The notes under the pieces were generated by a model. The model was given only the letters and a program-made list of their open reading frames with translations, did not search any database and had not been told where the DNA came from. From contig JAGATU010000011.1 in NCBI GenBank assembly GCA_017621115.1, positions 1-12,942 on the forward strand: a stretch of DNA of 12,942 nucleotides, written 5' to 3'. The stretch comes from Lachnospiraceae bacterium (GTDB taxonomy: Bacteria; Bacillota_A; Clostridia; Lachnospirales; Lachnospiraceae). Shown here piece by piece: positions 1 to 7,303 of the stretch (the first letter of the stretch is position 1; each line of letters begins with the position of its first letter). Both the position numbers and the translations under genes were made by a program.

Positions 1-230
1 AATCTGAATAAGAAACCCCTATGGGGCGCCTCCCCTTTCTCAGACAGTTTGGGACAAACGGTGTCACCGGCAATTTTCATACCACACAAGACGTTCTATA
101 CATCGGATAAAAAAGTTTCAAATCCCCTCCCGGCGTGCCCCCTGTCCCTGTGTGGGTGGGAGTGGCGCGGTGCATTGGCGGTTTTTGTCGGAAAACATTG
201 GGAAAAAGGGCTTTTCGGGCGGTAAATAGG
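1..230. other. Left-edge region without a convincing gene
   Basis: No gene is supported here. One plus-strand frame is open from base 1 to a TAA at 223-225, and a minus-strand frame is open from about base 80 to the left edge. Neither has a ribosome binding site, and their translations resemble no family I recognise. Bases 125-230 are visibly richer in G and C than the rest of the window. Short inverted repeats occur: CCCC/GGGG at 16-26, which competes with GGGG/CCCC at 23-35, and CGGTG/CACCG at 59-69. It may be the intergenic tail of an upstream locus. Confidence 0.5.
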
Positions 231-259
231 TTGACAGAATGGTCCTTATTTGCTAAGAT
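231..259 (+). promoter_or_regulatory. Sigma-A-type promoter of the amino-acid ABC transporter operon
   Basis: TTGACA at 231-236 is a perfect -35 hexamer. A 17-base spacer leads to TAAGAT at 254-259, which matches TATAAT at four of six positions. Transcription would start near 266 and leave a leader of about 45 bases. That is too short for a T-box or a large amino-acid riboswitch. Confidence 0.8.
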
Positions 260-311
260 AAGGCAGTCAAAACTTTATTATGATAAATTAATAAAGCAAT
301 TAGGAGGGTAT

Positions 312-1133
312 ATGAAAAAGACAATAGCATTATTATTAGCTTTAACACTTGTTTTTGGTTTAACAGCTTGCGGCGCTAAGGAAGAAGCGGCTCCGGCTGC
401 AGCAGACGGCAACGCTAAGACTTTTACGGTAGGTTTTGATGCAGAGTTCCCACCATACGGTTATATGGATGACAATGGTGAATATGTGGGATTTGACCTT
501 GAACTTGCACAGGAAGTATGTAACCGTCGTGGTTGGACACTTAAGAAACAGCCTATCGACTGGGATGCAAAGGATATGGAATTATCATCAGGTTCCATCG
601 ATTGTATCTGGAACGGATTTACCATTAACGGAAGAGAAGACCAGTATACATGGTCAGTTCCTTATGTAGATAACAGCCAGGTATTTGTTGTTGCTGCAGA
701 TGCAGGTATTGCTACAAAGGCAGACCTTGCAGGCAAGATTGTAGGTGTTCAGAAGGATTCTTCCGCACTTGCAGCACTTCAGGATGAAGAGAATCAGGAA
801 AATCTTGATTTGGCAGCTTCTTTTGCTGACTTAATCCAGTATGCAGATTACAACACAGGTTTCATGGATTTGGAATCAGGTGCCATTGATGCACTTGCAA
901 TTGATATCGGTGTAGCAGCTTACCAGATTTCTTCAAGAGGTGATGCATACGTGATGCTTGATGAGAACCTTTCTTCCGAACAGTACGGAATCGGTTTCTT
1001 AAAGGGCAATGAAGAGTTAAAGAATCAGGTAGAAGAAACTTTGATGGAAATGGTAGAAGACGGCACATTTATGAAAATTGCTGAGAAATACAGCGACTTT
1101 GGTCTTGTTGACAGTGTTTGTCTTGGTAAATAA
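312..1133 (+). CDS. Amino-acid ABC transporter substrate-binding lipoprotein
   Basis: This 273-residue extracellular receptor captures a polar amino acid and delivers it to the permease encoded next. Residues 1-20 form a lipoprotein signal: a charged start (MKK), a hydrophobic core and the lipobox LTAC, with Cys20 as the lipidated residue. An Ala/Glu-rich linker follows. The rest has the solute-binding family 3 (type II periplasmic binding protein) pattern: FTVGFDAEFPPYGY near 38-51, GFDLELAQEV near 60-69, and INGRED near 105-110 followed by VPYVD. By family analogy Arg108 would bind the substrate carboxylate and Asp198 its amino group. I chose the ATG at 312 because AGGAGGG (303-308 region) lies just upstream and the signal peptide starts there; longer upstream readings have no ribosome site. 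Which amino acid is carried cannot be read from the sequence. Confidence 0.93.
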   Translation: MKKTIALLLALTLVFGLTACGAKEEAAPAAADGNAKTFTVGFDAEFPPYGYMDDNGEYVGFDLELAQEVCNRRGWTLKKQPIDWDAKDMELSSGSIDCIWNGFTINGREDQYTWSVPYVDNSQVFVVAADAGIATKADLAGKIVGVQKDSSALAALQDEENQENLDLAASFADLIQYADYNTGFMDLESGAIDALAIDIGVAAYQISSRGDAYVMLDENLSSEQYGIGFLKGNEELKNQVEETLMEMVEDGTFMKIAEKYSDFGLVDSVCLGK

Positions 1134-1152
1134 TGAACTAGATTTTGCAATA

Positions 1153-1182
1153 AAGGGTCCGTAACGCGGGCCCTTATTTTTC
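1153..1182 (+). terminator. Intra-operon hairpin terminator or attenuator
   Basis: The arms 1153-1161 and 1167-1175 pair over nine positions (one G-T pair) around a five-base loop. A T-rich run (TTATTTTT) follows at once. It sits between the receptor and permease genes. Partial termination here would give more receptor than membrane components, a common arrangement in importer operons; that role is inferred. Confidence 0.8.
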
Positions 1183-1206
1183 CAAATAGGATAACAGAGG
1201 TACAGT

Positions 1207-1857
1207 ATGGAAACTATGATAATGTTACAGCAATTAAGTGAAGGAATGATTGTTTCGGTGGAAATTTTTCTGCTGACACTTTTGTTTTCCCTGCCATTGG
1301 GATTGATTGTTTCGTTCGGAAGAATGTCAAAGAACATTGTAGTCAATTCACTTGTAAAAATTTATATTGCGATTATGAGAGGAACCCCTCTTATGCTGCA
1401 GTTGATTGTAGTTTATTTTGCGCCGTATTATGTATTCGGTATCAAGATTTCACAGTCATACCGCTTTGTGGCAACAATCATAGCCTTTTCCATTAATTAT
1501 GCAGCTTATTTTGCAGAGATTTATCGTGCGGGAATCGAGTCCATGCCGGTTGGGCAGTACGAAGCTGCCAAGGTACTCGGTTTTAACAAGGCACAGACCT
1601 TTTTCAAGATTATCCTGCCGCAGGTGATCAAGAGAATTTTGCCGCCGGTAACCAATGAGACGATTACACTTGTAAAAGATACTTCACTTGCATTTGTTAT
1701 TGCGGTAACCGAGATGTTTACCATTGCCAAGCAGATCAGTGCCAAGGAAGCGAATGTCATGCCGCTTATGGTGGCCGGATTGTTCTACTTTGTATTTAAC
1801 TATGTAGTGGCTTTTGTCATGGAACGTATTGAGAAGAAACTGTCTTATTACAGATAA
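1207..1857 (+). CDS. Amino-acid ABC transporter permease (HisM/GlnP type)
   Basis: This 216-residue inner-membrane subunit forms the translocation channel of the importer. About five hydrophobic segments are visible, roughly at residues 14-36, 50-75, 87-106, 159-175 and 184-205. The family motif MRGTPLMLQL is at 57-66. The cytoplasmic EAA loop, which docks on the ATPase, begins at Glu119 (EAAKVLGF) and ends with ILP at 136-138, with the conserved Gly at 125. Length is normal for the polar amino-acid permease family. As only one permease gene is present, the channel is probably a homodimer. The ribosome site AGAGG (1196-1200) is modest and six bases from the ATG. The gene is reached only through the hairpin at 1153-1182, so its expression is likely below that of the receptor. 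Confidence 0.94.
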   Translation: METMIMLQQLSEGMIVSVEIFLLTLLFSLPLGLIVSFGRMSKNIVVNSLVKIYIAIMRGTPLMLQLIVVYFAPYYVFGIKISQSYRFVATIIAFSINYAAYFAEIYRAGIESMPVGQYEAAKVLGFNKAQTFFKIILPQVIKRILPPVTNETITLVKDTSLAFVIAVTEMFTIAKQISAKEANVMPLMVAGLFYFVFNYVVAFVMERIEKKLSYYR

Positions 1858-1872
1858 GGAGAGGGATGCATT

Positions 1873-2643
1873 ATGAATTTACTTGAAATACATAATATGA
1901 AAAAGACCTTTGGCGATTTGGAAGTGCTTAAGGATATTTCCCTGTCTGTGAAGGAAGGAGAGGTTGTTTCCATTATCGGGCCGTCCGGTTCCGGCAAATC
2001 AACCTTGTTGCGTTGTGCGACTATGCTTGAGGAAATGACCGGAGGAAGTCTTTCCTACCTTGGTAAGAATGCAGCCTGGGAGGAAGAAGGAAAAGACGGT
2101 GAGGCGCACCTTGTGTATGCACCTAAGAAGGAATTGCGCAATATCTGTAAGAATTTCGGGCTTGTATTCCAGAGTTTCCACTTGTTTCCGCATTATACCG
2201 TTCTTAAAAATATCATTGACGCACCGGTAAGCGTGGATAAGGTGCCGAAAAACGAGGCTGTGGAACGTGCCGAAAAACTTTTGGAGCAGCTTGGCCTTTC
2301 CGATAAAAGGGATGTATATCCGTATCAGCTTTCAGGAGGACAGCAGCAACGTGTGTCCATAGCAAGGGCATTGGCTCTGCAACCTAAGATCTTATTCTTT
2401 GATGAGCCGACTTCAGCACTTGACCCGGAGCTTACAGGCGAAGTGTTAAAGGTTATTAAGCAGCTTGCCAAAGAGCATATGACAATGATTATTGTTACCC
2501 ATGAGATGCAGTTTGCAAGGGAAGTATCCGACCGCATAATTTTCATGGAAGGCGGAGTAATTGTGCAGCAGGGTACACCTGATGAGATATTTGCCTCCGA
2601 AAATGCCAGAGTGTGCGAATTTATCGGAAAAATAACGGGTTAA
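1873..2643 (+). CDS. Amino-acid ABC transporter ATP-binding protein (GlnQ type)
   Basis: This 256-residue cytoplasmic ATPase powers the importer. All nucleotide-binding motifs are intact: Walker [10 protein letters not shown] at 36-44, Q-loop Gln100 in [14 protein letters not shown] signature LSGGQQQR at 153-160, Walker B with catalytic Glu in ILFFDEP at 173-179, D-loop SALDPE at 181-186, and switch His210 in IVTHEM. It is a little longer than the roughly 240-residue norm because residues 64-88 form an acidic insertion between the early strands and the Q-loop. The start follows GGAGAGG (1858-1864) by eight bases. It lies 15 bases after the permease stop, so the two are co-transcribed. No strong terminator follows. 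Confidence 0.95.
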   Translation: MNLLEIHNMKKTFGDLEVLKDISLSVKEGEVVSIIGPSGSGKSTLLRCATMLEEMTGGSLSYLGKNAAWEEEGKDGEAHLVYAPKKELRNICKNFGLVFQSFHLFPHYTVLKNIIDAPVSVDKVPKNEAVERAEKLLEQLGLSDKRDVYPYQLSGGQQQRVSIARALALQPKILFFDEPTSALDPELTGEVLKVIKQLAKEHMTMIIVTHEMQFAREVSDRIIFMEGGVIVQQGTPDEIFASENARVCEFIGKITG

Positions 2644-2742
2644 AACCGTGTAAAGTGCTGGAAAAATTGTTAAATAAATGTTACAATTAAAAAATAAATT
2701 GGAATAATATACTTTTTTGAAAAAATATCCTACAGGTGACGC

Positions 2743-5700
2743 ATGAAGAAGAACAAAGTTTTGAAAAAGTACATAGATATCCTGGACGACGTAACCAGTG
2801 TAAACGGTATTGTTTTTGCATGTAATGCTGTTTGCACGGTTATTTACGCTGTCATGGGATATTTTATTTTTAAGGATCCGGGCTATAATGATGCGAGCTG
2901 GAAACCGATTATGTATTACATTCTTTTGTTCCTTCCGGTGTTACTTGCTTCTGTGGACTATGCAGAGAGTAAATACAAGCAGGAATTTAAGTATTCGTTG
3001 TATTTGCCGTCTTTATTCTTTTATGCATATCTGTTGTTTTTTGAACAGCAACCGTTTCATTTCCTGTACGCAATATGTATGATTGGTATGTCGGTTATTT
3101 ATTGTGACATACGTTTTTCGGGTTTGCTTGGGACTATTGTTTTTACCCTGCATATGATTTTTGCGATTATGAATTTCGAACAGGAAAAGGGTAAGCTGAT
3201 GTCAGGCCGTTTCTTTGATGCCGGTCTGGTTCTGGTTATGATTTTCTTCTTTAATTTCACCAGCGGAATTATTGTGGCAATCCGTAATGCCAAGATGGCG
3301 GATGTAAATGAGGAAAAGCAGCGTTTTGTTGCCTTGGCATCCGTGGATGAAAAATGGATATTTGAATACGATATTGAAAAAGACCGCATGAATATTACCC
3401 AGAATGTCGGCGGAAGCAACGAACAGAAACAGCGTTTTGAACATATTTCCAAAGAAGCAAAACTGCAGAGATATGTATTGTATGCGGACTGGGAAGAATT
3501 GGACCGCTTTTTGGAAGAATGTAAGGCGGGAAGACCGATATTGGAAGCACAGATGCGTCTGCGTAATCATAAAGCGGATTATTTGTGGTATCAGCTTAAG
3601 GCGAGGACTTTGTTTGATAAGAATAATGAGCCTGTCAGCGTAATCGGTACCATGGAAAACATTGACGACAGAAAAAGAATGGAACTGCGTATTGCCGATG
3701 AGAATATGCGTGATCCGTTAACAAAATTGTATGAAAACAATCATGCTAAGGAATTGATGAGTGAATTCCTCTCTACGCAGGAAGGAACTGAATATGCGGG
3801 ACTTTTGCTGATTGACCTGGATGATTTCAGTAGTTTGATTGAGAAAATGGGAACTACCTTTGCGGATGAAGTATTAAAGAGTATGGCAACCGATTTGGAT
3901 GAGATTTTCTATACTTCTGATGTACTGGGAAGAGTTGGTGGTGACCAGTTTATTGTTTTGATGAAGAACATCAAGAAGATTCCTGATATTGAGAAGAAGA
4001 TGCAGGAGATTCAGGATGTTGTACATAAGATTTATTCCGAAGCGGAGATGAGGTTTGCAACAACCGTTACCATTGGTGCGTCGGTATTTCCGATTGACGG
4101 AAAAACGTATGATGAACTTTATCATAATGCAGAGAAAGCATTGGTATATGAAAAGGAACAGGGTAAGAACCGTTACGGTTTGTATGACCATGAAAAAGAG
4201 CCGGAATATGCCAAGCTTCATATAGAGGAGAAGCATAATAAGATTCAATACCAGCACGAATTGGATATGACATATGAGCATACCGAATCGGATTCTTTAA
4301 TGGAACTTGCTTTTAAGTTAATTGATGAATCCAAGGATACGGACAGTGCCATTAATCTTTTGTTGCGCCAGGTCGCAAGAAGGATGGGCTTGGATGCTAT
4401 CTGGGTACGTCACAGGGTTGGCCGTGAGCATAGGATGTTTTATCCGTACCGTTGTATTATGGGGGACTTCCCGATTGATGAGGAAGAGATTTATTTCTCT
4501 GATGACGGATGGGAAGAAGCAGTAGGAAGAATTAAGGCAGCAAATGGTTATTCCTGTTATAACAAAGTGGATGAGAACACAGGAGTACGTGCCAGTGTAG
4601 TATACAAAAAGCTTGGAATTCGTTCTTTTGCAAGATGTTCGTATTTTGAAAAGGATGAGTATATCGGAAGCCTTGACTTTATTAGTTTTTCAGATGAAAG
4701 AGAGTGGACCAAAGAGGATAAGCAGACGATTCAGGCTGTTACCAATGTCATTTCTTCTTATCTTTTGAAGATGAAGGCTTACGAAGATGCGGAAGATGAG
4801 ATTGAACGTCTGACGGGTTATGATGCAATTACCGGTTTTTATAAATATGAGAAGTTTTTGGAAAACGCACAGGAATATTTGCGAAATGCCAAGCCGGGAC
4901 AGTATGCGATTGCTTATCAGGATTTCAGTAATTTTAAGTACATTAATGAGACTTATGGTTACGAAGTCGGTGACAAGATTTTGCGTGAATATGCAGAAAT
5001 GTTGCCGGAGACTACCAAAAGATTTATTATGGGAAGCCGTGTTTTCTCTGATAACATAGTGAGTTTATTTGATGCGACAGATGCAGATATGAATGACATG
5101 GTTTCTTTTGCCGAATATTGCAGCAGTAAATTTGCGGATAAGGTACAAAAAGAATACTTTGGAAGCAATGTTGTATGTGTGGTTGGCCTTTGTCCTTTTG
5201 TTGTTACAAAGGATGAGGATATTCCTTTAAAGAATATTATTTCCAATGCGAACCTGGCACGTAAAGAGGCAAAGAGACCTGAGAAAGCTAATGTAATTAT
5301 CTATGATGAATCCATGGGAGAGAATCTTCTGAAGGAAGTAAAGTATGCCAACGAAATGGAGGATGCATTCCGTAACAAAGAGTTTGTGGTATACATGCAG
5401 CCGAAGGTGGATTTGAAGCAGCATAAGATTATTGGTGCGGAAGCATTAATCCGATGGGTGAAACCAAGCGGAGAAATCTTATACCCGAATGAGTTTATTC
5501 CGGTATTTGAAAAGAATAAATCCATTACTGTGTTGGATTACTTCGTGTATGATGAGGTCTGTAAATATCTTGCAGACAGAGCGAAAAAGAATGAACCGGT
5601 AGTTAGTATTTCCGTGAATGTATCCCGTGTACATTTGCAGAGTATTGATGAGATGGTTCAATATGTCAAAGCTCTTTTGAAGAAATATAAGATTAAGCCG

Positions 5701-6126
5701 GAGTATCTGGAATTTGAGTTAACAGAGACGATGTCTACGGAGAAAGTAGAAGATACCATTAAAATGCTGAACAAACTTCGGAAGCTGGGAGTAAAGGTTT
5801 CCATGGATGATTTCGGCTCGGGATATTCTTCGCTTAACCTTTTAACCAAATTGCCGCTCGATGTACTTAAACTTGACAAGGAGTTCCTTAAGGATTTCGA
5901 GAAAGATTCTGATGGCAAGATTATTATTCCAAGCATTATCGATATGGCAAAGAAACTGAAACTGGAAGTAGTATGTGAGGGCGTTGAGACAAAGGAACAG
6001 GTAGAATTCCTACGTGATGTGGATTGCGATATCGTTCAGGGATATTATTATTCCAAACCGGTACCGCTTGATGTTTTTACAGAGATGCTTTCAGACAATG
6101 AATTTGTTTTCAGGCAGGAAGAATAA
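2743..6126 (+). CDS. Membrane PAS-GGDEF-GAF-GGDEF-EAL protein, predicted cyclic-di-GMP phosphodiesterase
   Basis: This 1127-residue protein is built for cyclic-di-GMP signalling. Residues 19-180 carry about six hydrophobic segments. A PAS-like sensor covers about 198-318. A first GGDEF domain (about 322-482) starts with DPLT at 324-327 and has GGDQF at 399-403, with Gln402 where the catalytic Glu belongs; the product-inhibition RxxD motif reads YTSD. A GAF-like domain covers about 517-680. A second GGDEF fold (about 690-845) has FSDNI at 768-772 in place of GGDEF, so it should be inactive. The EAL domain (about 860-1115) looks intact: EAL at 900-902, SVNVS, FELTET, DDFGSG at 1022-1027, EGVET at 1079-1083 and QGYYYSKP from 1099. 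I infer that the main activity is hydrolysis of cyclic-di-GMP, tuned by the upstream domains. The start has AGGTGA at 2734-2739. It lies 99 bases after the ATPase gene. Confidence 0.93.
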   Translation: MKKNKVLKKYIDILDDVTSVNGIVFACNAVCTVIYAVMGYFIFKDPGYNDASWKPIMYYILLFLPVLLASVDYAESKYKQEFKYSLYLPSLFFYAYLLFFEQQPFHFLYAICMIGMSVIYCDIRFSGLLGTIVFTLHMIFAIMNFEQEKGKLMSGRFFDAGLVLVMIFFFNFTSGIIVAIRNAKMADVNEEKQRFVALASVDEKWIFEYDIEKDRMNITQNVGGSNEQKQRFEHISKEAKLQRYVLYADWEELDRFLEECKAGRPILEAQMRLRNHKADYLWYQLKARTLFDKNNEPVSVIGTMENIDDRKRMELRIADENMRDPLTKLYENNHAKELMSEFLSTQEGTEYAGLLLIDLDDFSSLIEKMGTTFADEVLKSMATDLDEIFYTSDVLGRVGGDQFIVLMKNIKKIPDIEKKMQEIQDVVHKIYSEAEMRFATTVTIGASVFPIDGKTYDELYHNAEKALVYEKEQGKNRYGLYDHEKEPEYAKLHIEEKHNKIQYQHELDMTYEHTESDSLMELAFKLIDESKDTDSAINLLLRQVARRMGLDAIWVRHRVGREHRMFYPYRCIMGDFPIDEEEIYFSDDGWEEAVGRIKAANGYSCYNKVDENTGVRASVVYKKLGIRSFARCSYFEKDEYIGSLDFISFSDEREWTKEDKQTIQAVTNVISSYLLKMKAYEDAEDEIERLTGYDAITGFYKYEKFLENAQEYLRNAKPGQYAIAYQDFSNFKYINETYGYEVGDKILREYAEMLPETTKRFIMGSRVFSDNIVSLFDATDADMNDMVSFAEYCSSKFADKVQKEYFGSNVVCVVGLCPFVVTKDEDIPLKNIISNANLARKEAKRPEKANVIIYDESMGENLLKEVKYANEMEDAFRNKEFVVYMQPKVDLKQHKIIGAEALIRWVKPSGEILYPNEFIPVFEKNKSITVLDYFVYDEVCKYLADRAKKNEPVVSISVNVSRVHLQSIDEMVQYVKALLKKYKIKPEYLEFELTETMSTEKVEDTIKMLNKLRKLGVKVSMDDFGSGYSSLNLLTKLPLDVLKLDKEFLKDFEKDSDGKIIIPSIIDMAKKLKLEVVCEGVETKEQVEFLRDVDCDIVQGYYYSKPVPLDVFTEMLSDNEFVFRQEE

Positions 6127-6133
6127 AATAGTA

Positions 6134-6172
6134 AAGCCGTGGTGTATATGATGTGCGCCACGGCTTAATTTA
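6134..6172. terminator. Two-way terminator between convergent genes
   Basis: AAGCCGTGG (6134-6142) and CCACGGCTT (6158-6166) pair perfectly over nine bases. The stem can extend by three more pairs counting G-T pairs. The plus-strand side is followed by AATTTATTAGTTT. The minus-strand side runs into a T-containing tract. It lies between the stop of the cyclic-di-GMP gene and the stop of the convergent SEC-C gene, so it probably serves both. Confidence 0.8.
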
Positions 6173-6187
6173 TTAGTTTATATGTGG

Positions 6188-6694
6188 TTAGTTGCGTCCG
6201 CAACATTTCTTGTATTTTTTGCCGGAACCGCATGGACACGGATCGTTCGGATACACTTTGGCTTCTTCGTTAACTACTGTTGTGGAACGCTTCTGTTCCT
6301 TGTAAAGAGCCTTTCTTGTGTCTTCATCGTAGATGGCTTCCCACTCAGGAAGTCCGTATAACCAGTCTGCACCGGCAGCAACCATGTTCTTGTATAATTT
6401 TTCTGTATCAAAAGCAAGACTTACTACAGTATCTTCTTCCATGGTTTCGATTGGATTGGCTTCTTTTAAACTGTCGTTAATACCGTCCAAAAAACCTACC
6501 ATAGTGTTTACCGTAACACCATATTTATCTGCCAGTTCTTTAACAGTACCTTTAACCTCTGTTGCAGGGGCTGCAAGAAGCTGTGAATAGATTTCCTGTT
6601 CCTGTTCAAAATATTTGCCCCAGAGTCTCTGTAAATCTCCCTTGTTGGCTGTTTCTGAATATGCGGTATTTCTCCACTGCTGTAATAATGTCAT
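6188..6694 (-). CDS. SEC-C zinc-motif protein of unknown function
   Basis: The 168-residue product ends in a SEC-C motif, [16 protein letters not shown] (151-166), with Cys153, Cys155, Cys164 and Cys165. This is the short metal-binding module found at the C-terminus of SecA and of many stand-alone proteins. In SecA it binds zinc and helps contact SecB or ribosomes. The rest is soluble and mostly helical; residues 49-71 ([15 protein letters not shown] core) could form a helix-turn-helix-like unit, but that is only suggestive. I place the start at 6694, not at the longer possible start at 6745, because AGGAAGG lies directly upstream of the 6694 ATG and the first 17 residues of the longer reading look non-conserved. 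It is convergent with the cyclic-di-GMP gene and divergent from the small membrane gene. Confidence 0.88.
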   Translation of the reverse strand: MTLLQQWRNTAYSETANKGDLQRLWGKYFEQEQEIYSQLLAAPATEVKGTVKELADKYGVTVNTMVGFLDGINDSLKEANPIETMEEDTVVSLAFDTEKLYKNMVAAGADWLYGLPEWEAIYDEDTRKALYKEQKRSTTVVNEEAKVYPNDPCPCGSGKKYKKCCGRN

Positions 6695-6768
6695 ATTCTG
6701 TTCCTTCCTACGTTCTTCTATTCTCTGTATGCAAACATAACGCATACAATATTGTCATGTACTTTGAC

Positions 6769-6797
6769 AGTATATAACAAAGTTCATAGAAAGTCCA
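6769..6797 (-). promoter_or_regulatory. Probable promoter of the SEC-C gene
   Basis: On the minus strand TGGACT (four of six to consensus, 6792-6797) is followed by a 17-base spacer and TATACT (plus coordinates 6769-6774). Initiation would be near 6762, leaving a leader of about 68 bases. Confidence 0.5.
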
Positions 6798-6819
6798 GAT
6801 ACCTTTTCTCCAAAATCTG

Positions 6820-6828
6820 TGGTATACT
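6820..6828 (+). promoter_or_regulatory. Extended -10 promoter of the small membrane gene
   Basis: TGG followed by TATACT (6823-6828) forms an extended -10 element. No good -35 is visible, as is usual for this class. Initiation near 6835 would give a leader of about 44 bases. A GTG at 6819 that could extend the downstream frame lies inside this element, which argues against that longer start. Confidence 0.5.
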
Positions 6829-6878
6829 CGATGCAGATAAACGCATACCCGAATATATGCCTGACAAAGGAGAATTAT

Positions 6879-7121
6879 ATGAAAAGAACAGCGAAACAAA
6901 TTGCCGCCCTTATTGGCGTTGCACTTCTTGTATTATTATATGTATTGCTTTTGGTATTTGCCGTTTTTGATTTTGAAGGCAGTGAAACTATGTTCCGTGC
7001 CTGCTTAATCGGTACGGTTACAATACCAATCCTTATCTGGATATATATGTATCTGTATGATAAGTTAGTGCAGAACCGAGATGGAAATCGTAAGGATGAT
7101 GATATTACCATTCATAAATAG
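6879..7121 (+). CDS. Small two-helix membrane protein of unknown function
   Basis: The 80-residue product has a basic N-terminus (MKRTAKQ) and two hydrophobic helices at about 8-30 and 39-61. They are joined by a short acidic loop (DFEGSE). A charged hydrophilic tail (RDGNRKDDD) follows. By the positive-inside rule both ends would be cytoplasmic, forming a hairpin. I recognise no family. The start is supported by AAAGGAG at 6866-6872, six bases before the ATG, an excellent site; a 20-residue-longer reading from a GTG at 6819 has none. It is a single-gene unit, divergent from the SEC-C gene and convergent with hflX, so the neighbours give no functional clue. Confidence 0.78.
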   Translation: MKRTAKQIAALIGVALLVLLYVLLLVFAVFDFEGSETMFRACLIGTVTIPILIWIYMYLYDKLVQNRDGNRKDDDITIHK

Positions 7122-7189
7122 ACCGGCTGTACTTTCTTAAAAGACTTACAATCCGGTTTGTAAAAAGATGTGTATGACACTAAATTGCT

Positions 7190-7232
7190 TTTAGACAAAA
7201 CAAAACCTCTGAAAGGGGAACTTTCAGAGGTT
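7190..7232 (-). terminator. Terminator of the vanZ-hflX transcript, possibly two-way
   Basis: AACCTCTGAAAG (7204-7215) and CTTTCAGAGGTT (7221-7232) form a perfect 12-bp stem with a five-base loop. Read on the minus strand, the stem is followed by TTGTTTTGT, a good U-tract. On the plus strand the tail (CTGTTTGTG) is weaker, but the stem could still end the small membrane gene transcript. Confidence 0.85.
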
Positions 7233-7263
7233 CTGTTTGTGTAAAAGGGGAATTCTTCCGGAA

Positions 7264-7277
7264 TTGCTAATTAGCAA
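7264..7277. repeat. 14-bp perfect palindrome downstream of hflX
   Basis: TTGCTAATTAGCAA reads the same on both strands. It lies between the hflX stop and its terminator. It could be a protein site or a small stem in the 3' untranslated region; nothing here decides between these. Confidence 0.6.
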
Positions 7278-7303
7278 GTTCAACTTTCGCTGAACTGTCT
7301 TTA

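Noticed and set aside
1..80. Minus-strand frame open to the left edge, starting with an ATG near base 80
   Set aside because: It has no ribosome site, no recognisable product, and a stop codon lies just upstream in frame. Too short to support.
135..311. 59-residue N-terminal extension of the solute-binding protein
   Set aside because: It lies over the consensus promoter and has no ribosome site. The ATG at 312 has a strong site and starts a proper lipoprotein signal.
6695..6745. Longer start for the SEC-C protein at 6745
   Set aside because: AGGAAGG sits just before the ATG at 6694, and the extra 17 residues have no supporting signal.
7123..7161. ACCGG/CCGGT stem after the small membrane gene
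   Set aside because: Five pairs around a loop of more than 20 bases, with no clear T-tract. The 12-bp stem at 7204-7232 is a better terminator.
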